NCBI RefSeq assembly: GCF_000972785.3
Contig: NZ_CP011253.3
Location: forward strand, 4,216,001-4,280,000
Origin: Pandoraea oxalativorans
GTDB lineage: Bacteria; Pseudomonadota; Gammaproteobacteria; Burkholderiales; Burkholderiaceae
Length of the DNA stretch: 64,000 nucleotides
Reading direction: 5' to 3'
Made by a program: the position numbers and the translations under genes. How positions within the stretch are numbered: position 1 is the stretch's first letter; each line of letters starts with the position of its first letter. Shown here one piece after another: positions 60,249-64,000 of the stretch. The notes under the pieces are model-generated. The model saw nothing but the letters and a program-made list of their open reading frames with translations, did no database searches and had not been told where the DNA came from.

Positions 60249-61268
60249 ATGAGCACTATGGATCGCCGCCATTTCATCAAGGTTGTGGCCGCCACATCGG
60301 CCGCCGCCGCTACGGGGTTGTATCAGACGCAGGCGCACGCTGCCGAATTCACGCTGAAGTTCGCCAATAACCTGCCGGTCAGCCATCCGATGAACATCCG
60401 CGCCAAGGAGATGGCGCAGAAGATCGCCGAGCAATCGAAAGGCCGCATCGACTTCCAGATCTATCCGAACAATCAGTTGGGCTCCGACAGCGACATGCTG
60501 AGCCAGATTCGTTCGGGTGCGATCGACTACTTCACGCTCTCGCCGCTGATTCTCGGCACGCTCGTACCCGCCGCACAGATTTCGGGCGTGGGCTTCGCGT
60601 TCAAGGACTACAGCCAGGTGTGGGCGGCCATGGACGGCGATCTCGGTGCGCACGTGCGCGGCCAGATCGCGAAGACGACCGTGTTCGCGTTCGACAAGAT
60701 CTGGGAGAACGGTTATCGCCAGATCACCACGAGCAGCCGTCCGATCAACTCGCCGACCGACCTCAAGGGCCTGAAGATCCGCGTGCCGACGAGCCCGCTG
60801 TGGACGTCGATGTTCAGGGCGTTCGATTCGTCGCCCACGTCGATCAACTTCGCCGAAGTGTATTCGGCCCTGCAGACGCACATCGTCGAAGCGCAGGAAA
60901 ACCCGCTGGCGCTGCTGACCACGGCCAAGCTCTACGAAGTGCAGAAATACGTGTCGATGACGAACCACATGTGGGACGGTTTCTGGTTCCTCGCCAACAA
61001 GCAGAAGTGGGACAAGCTGCCGAAGGACCTTCAGGAGATTGTCACCGCCAACGTGAACGCCGCCGCCATGGCGCAGCGCGACGACGTGCGCAAGCTCAAC
61101 GATGGCGTGATGGCGGAGCTCAAGCAGAAGGGTCTGGTGTTCAACGCCCCGAACAACGAGCAGTTCCGCGACAAACTTCGCGCCGCCGGCTTTTACGCCG
61201 AATGGCACAAGAAGTTCGGCGACGAAGCATGGGCCATGTTGGAAAAGTACACTGGGAAGCTCGCGTAA
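60249..61268 (+). CDS. dctP: TRAP transporter substrate-binding protein (DctP family)
   Basis: 339 residues from ATG 60249 with an AGGAG site. A twin-arginine-like signal (DRRHFIKVVAATSAAAATG ... AHA) precedes the mature domain. DctP motifs include FANNLPVSHPMNIRAKEMAQ, the conserved arginine region KGLKIRVPTSPLWTSMFRAF that usually contacts the substrate carboxylate, and FAEVYSALQTHIVEAQENPL. It binds an organic acid in the periplasm. The next gene starts directly after its stop codon. Confidence 0.94.
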   Translation: MSTMDRRHFIKVVAATSAAAATGLYQTQAHAAEFTLKFANNLPVSHPMNIRAKEMAQKIAEQSKGRIDFQIYPNNQLGSDSDMLSQIRSGAIDYFTLSPLILGTLVPAAQISGVGFAFKDYSQVWAAMDGDLGAHVRGQIAKTTVFAFDKIWENGYRQITTSSRPINSPTDLKGLKIRVPTSPLWTSMFRAFDSSPTSINFAEVYSALQTHIVEAQENPLALLTTAKLYEVQKYVSMTNHMWDGFWFLANKQKWDKLPKDLQEIVTANVNAAAMAQRDDVRKLNDGVMAELKQKGLVFNAPNNEQFRDKLRAAGFYAEWHKKFGDEAWAMLEKYTGKLA

Positions 61269-63146
61269 ATGGAAACGTTGACGATGACGGCCGAGCCGAC
61301 GCACGCGCTCGCCCGCCTCTTCTGCCACGTCAACCGCGCGGTGATGAAAGTCACCGAGGCGGTTGCCGTGCTGCTGGTGGTGGCGGAAACTCTCATCCTG
61401 CTCGCGGGCGTGGTCTCGCGTTACGGGTTCGACAATCCGCTCACGTGGTCGGATGAGCTCGCGCAGATGCTGTTCATCTGGCTCTCGATGCTCGGCGCGG
61501 TGCTTGCCCTCGACCGGGGCGAGCACATGCGCTTGTCCGCCATCGTCAACAAGCTTCCCGCTGCCTGGCGCGACTGGTTCCAGACCATGGCCGCGCTGAC
61601 GGTGTGCGTGTTCGTCGCGCTCATCATCATGCCCGCGTACACGCATGCCATCGAACAGATGGACATCACCACGCCGGCACTGGAAATCCCCGACGGGCTG
61701 CGCGCAGCCGCCCTGCCGGTAGGCGCGGCGCTCATGCTCATTGCCGCAATCTCACGCATGGCACGCTGCTCCAGTGCGCGTCAGTTCGGCCTCGGCGTGC
61801 TGTTCGTCGCAGCGCTCGGTGCGGCGCTCTGGCTCGGCCGCCCTGCGCTGATCGCGATGGGCAACTACAACCTGCTGATCTTCTTCGTGCTGATTGTCGG
61901 CGCATGCGTGGCCGGCGGCATTCCGATTGCGTTTGCCTTCGGGACCGCCACGCTCGCGTATCTGGCGCTGGTGACGGACGCACCGCTGCAAATCGTCGTG
62001 AGCCGCATGGACGAAGGCATGTCCGGCCTCGTGCTGCTGTCAGTGCCGCTGTTCGTGCTGCTGGGTGCGCTCATCGAGATGAGCGGTCTGGCGCGCAGTC
62101 TGATCGAGTTCATGGCATCGCTGCTCGGCCACGTGCGTGGCGGCCTGCAATACGTGCTGCTCGGCGCGATGTTCCTCGTCTCGGGCATTTCCGGCTCGAA
62201 GGCGGCCGACATGGCAGCCGTCGCCCCGGCGCTCTTCCCCGAGATGCAACGCCGGGGCTCGAAGCAGGAAGACCTGGTGGCGCTGCTGTCGGCCACCGGC
62301 GCCATGACCGAGACGATTCCGCCGAGCCTCGTGCTCATCACGATCGGTGCGGTGTGCGGTGTGTCGATCACGGCGCTCTTCGTCGGCGGCCTGCTGCCTG
62401 CCGTGATCGCCACACTCGCCATCGTCGTGGTGTGCTTTGCCCGCTCGCGCAAGGAAGCGCCGAGCGCAGCACGTCGCGCACCGTGGGGCGTCATCGGCAA
62501 GACGTTTATCGTGGCGCTGCCCGCCCTCGCGCTGCCGATCCTCATCCGCACGGCCGTGATCGAGGGCGCGGCTACAGCGACCGAAGTCTCGACCATCGGT
62601 ATCGCCTACACGATCGTGATCGGCTTGATCGTCCACGCCTTCAGGAAGCACCTGAACTTCAAGCGTCTTTATCCGCTGCTCACGGAAACGGCCGCACTCT
62701 CCGGCGCGATTCTGCTGATCATCGGCATGGCGACGGCCATGGCCTGGGCGCTCACGCAATCGGGTTTCTCCGCGAAGCTCGTCGGCCTGATGCACGGCGT
62801 GCCGGGTGGACAAGTCGGCTTCCTGCTCATCTCGATGGTCGTGTTCATCGTGCTCGGCAGCGTGCTCGAAGGCATTCCCGCCATCGTGCTGTTCGGCCCG
62901 CTGCTGTTCCCGGTCGCCCGCTCGCTCGGCATTCACGACGTGCACTACGCGATGGTCGTCATTCTCTCGATGGGGATGGGCCTGTTCGCTCCGCCGCTCG
63001 GCGTGGGCTTCTATGCCGCGTGCGCCATTGGCAAGACATCGCCCGACAAAGTGTTCAACCGGATGTGGACCTATATGGGCGCGCTGCTCGTCGCCCTGCT
63101 CGTCGTGGTCTTCATCCCCTGGATCTCGATCGGTTTCCTGAAGTAA
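61269..63146 (+). CDS. dctQM: TRAP transporter fused DctQ-DctM permease
   Basis: 625 residues. The first about 170 residues form a four-helix DctQ domain (VVSRYGFDNPLTWSDELAQML). From about residue 205 comes the 12-helix DctM domain with GIPIAFAFGTATLAYL, SVPLFVLLGALIEMSGLAR, GGLQYVLLGAMFLVSGISGS and PPLGVGFYAACAIGK. It imports the DctP-bound acid with sodium or protons. Fusion of Q and M is a known variant. Confidence 0.95.
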   Translation: METLTMTAEPTHALARLFCHVNRAVMKVTEAVAVLLVVAETLILLAGVVSRYGFDNPLTWSDELAQMLFIWLSMLGAVLALDRGEHMRLSAIVNKLPAAWRDWFQTMAALTVCVFVALIIMPAYTHAIEQMDITTPALEIPDGLRAAALPVGAALMLIAAISRMARCSSARQFGLGVLFVAALGAALWLGRPALIAMGNYNLLIFFVLIVGACVAGGIPIAFAFGTATLAYLALVTDAPLQIVVSRMDEGMSGLVLLSVPLFVLLGALIEMSGLARSLIEFMASLLGHVRGGLQYVLLGAMFLVSGISGSKAADMAAVAPALFPEMQRRGSKQEDLVALLSATGAMTETIPPSLVLITIGAVCGVSITALFVGGLLPAVIATLAIVVVCFARSRKEAPSAARRAPWGVIGKTFIVALPALALPILIRTAVIEGAATATEVSTIGIAYTIVIGLIVHAFRKHLNFKRLYPLLTETAALSGAILLIIGMATAMAWALTQSGFSAKLVGLMHGVPGGQVGFLLISMVVFIVLGSVLEGIPAIVLFGPLLFPVARSLGIHDVHYAMVVILSMGMGLFAPPLGVGFYAACAIGKTSPDKVFNRMWTYMGALLVALLVVVFIPWISIGFLK

Positions 63147-63177
63147 CGCTAACCCTGTAACGGTTTCGCGGTATCAC

Positions 63178-63215
63178 CGACGGGCTCCGCCGCACAGCTG
63201 GCGGCGGGGCCCGTG
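63178..63215 (+). other. intercistronic hairpin
   Basis: ACGGGC-T-CCGCCG pairs with CGGCGG-G-GCCCGT around a short loop. It lacks a T-run, so it more likely modulates mRNA stability or expression between the permease and the dehydrogenase than terminates. Confidence 0.5.
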
Positions 63216-63248
63216 CTGTAGCCATCAGTACATTTAGGAGTCCATAGC

Positions 63249-64000
63249 ATGACGGAGAAGGTAGCAGTAGTCACGGGCGGTGGAATGGGTATCGGCGCCG
63301 CCATTTGCGAACGTTTGGTCAAGGATGGCATGACGGTCGTCGTGGCCGATCTGAACGAAGGTGCGGCGACTGAGACGGCCGCAGCGCTGAGTGCGTCGGG
63401 CGGGCGCGCGTGGGCGCTGGGCATGAACGTGGGCGAGGAGGCGTCGATTGCCGACGGCTTTGCACAGATTGCCAGGCGGCACGGGCGCTGCGACGTGCTG
63501 GTGAACAATGCGGGCGTCGCCAAGACGTTCCCGTTTCTCGACTACCCGCTCGATCACTGGCATCAGGTCATGGCCGTCAATCTGACGGGCACCCTGCTAT
63601 GCGGGCAGCACGCCGCGCGTCTCATGCGCGAGCAGCGCTGGGGACGGATCGTCAATCTGGCGTCGGTCGCGGGCATTCTTGCCAGCGCCGGACGCACGGC
63701 ATACGGCACGTCGAAGGCGGCCGTGATCGGGCTGACGCGCCAGATGGCCATCGAACTTGCCCCCTTCGGCATCACCGCCAATGGGATCGCCCCCGGCCCC
63801 ATCGACACGCCGCTGACCAAAGTGCTGCACTCGGACGTTTCGCGCCGTCACTACACGGAGACGACGCCGCTCGGGCGCTACGGACAGCCGCATGAAATCG
63901 CCGGTGCGGTGAGCTTTCTCGCGTCGGACGACGCGTCGTATGTCACCGGCCATATCCTGCCGGTCGACGGCGGCTTCGTCGCCGCCGGGATTCTGGAAAT
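63249..64000 (+). CDS. short-chain dehydrogenase/reductase (SDR), truncated by the window end
   Basis: At least 250 residues; ATG 63249 with TAGGAG, and the frame is open at the last base. Classical SDR motifs: VAVVTGGGMGIGAAICERL for NAD(P) binding, VLVNNAGVAKTF, catalytic Ser and Tyr-x3-Lys in NLASVAGILASAGRTAYGTSKAAV, and LPVDGGFVAAG near the C-terminus. An Asp after strand 2 (VVVADLNEG) suggests NAD preference. It probably oxidises a hydroxy intermediate of the imported compound. It is very likely almost complete. Confidence 0.92.
   Translation, partial: MTEKVAVVTGGGMGIGAAICERLVKDGMTVVVADLNEGAATETAAALSASGGRAWALGMNVGEEASIADGFAQIARRHGRCDVLVNNAGVAKTFPFLDYPLDHWHQVMAVNLTGTLLCGQHAARLMREQRWGRIVNLASVAGILASAGRTAYGTSKAAVIGLTRQMAIELAPFGITANGIAPGPIDTPLTKVLHSDVSRRHYTETTPLGRYGQPHEIAGAVSFLASDDASYVTGHILPVDGGFVAAGILE

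Noticed and set aside
60075..61646. 523-residue frame antisense to the TRAP genes
   Set aside because: No domains, and it crosses the control region and two genuine genes.
1..64000. CRISPR array or cas genes
   Set aside because: No regularly spaced repeats with unique spacers; the only spaced palindromes (59855-59933) number three and have no cas context.

Overview
The window is GC-rich (about 63%) chromosomal DNA of a betaproteobacterium in the Burkholderiales, most likely Burkholderiaceae and possibly Pandoraea. The grounds are a DUF4148 protein, a MarR-GNAT fusion, NodT-type efflux lipoproteins, a TRAP transporter with fused QM permease, and Burkholderia-like insertion sequences. The genus is inference. 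Protein names come from motifs and family recognition; no database search was run.

Layout. 1-4100: initiator tRNA-Met with promoter and terminator, an isochorismatase-fold protein lacking its triad, a MarR-GNAT regulator with twin operators, a MocR regulator and a PaaI thioesterase. 4100-12700: an 1806-residue autotransporter built of IPT/TIG and He_PIG repeats, three tandem tail-collar proteins, a small hypothetical and YjdM. 12780-21150: an orphan type VI secretion cluster, hcp-tlde1-tldi1, whose hcp is split by about 7 kb of nested insertion sequences; the 3-bp target duplication is visible and precise removal restores the frame. 21280-30930: the nitrate assimilation operon nirB-nirD-nasA-cobA-nasT-nasS, read leftwards behind a sigma-54 promoter, an NtrC-like site and a leader terminator that competes with an ANTAR-type hairpin. 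30930-38900: an MFS pump and acyl-CoA dehydrogenase pair divergent from a marR-led Aae-type aromatic-acid efflux operon. 39170-51880: DUF4148, a LuxR solo, LysR/MFS and LysR/nitroreductase pairs, and a full RND pump with divergent LysR. 51900-55830: YaiI, tRNA-Arg(TCT), ornithine aminotransferase, an EmrE-like pump and AlaC.

55850-64000 is the most interesting metabolic locus. Thiolase, AMP-forming acyl-CoA ligase and two DUF296 proteins run left; a TRAP binding protein, fused TRAP permease and short-chain dehydrogenase run right. Each direction has a TGGCA-N6-TTGC (-24/-12) sigma-54 promoter, and three copies of the palindrome TGCGACA-NN-TGTCGCA lie midway between them, as one shared enhancer would. 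This reads as a substrate-induced uptake and CoA-dependent degradation divergon for an unknown organic acid. Its sigma-54 activator is not in the window.

No CRISPR array, rRNA or replication origin was seen. Long ORFs antisense to the major genes are treated as codon-bias shadows.
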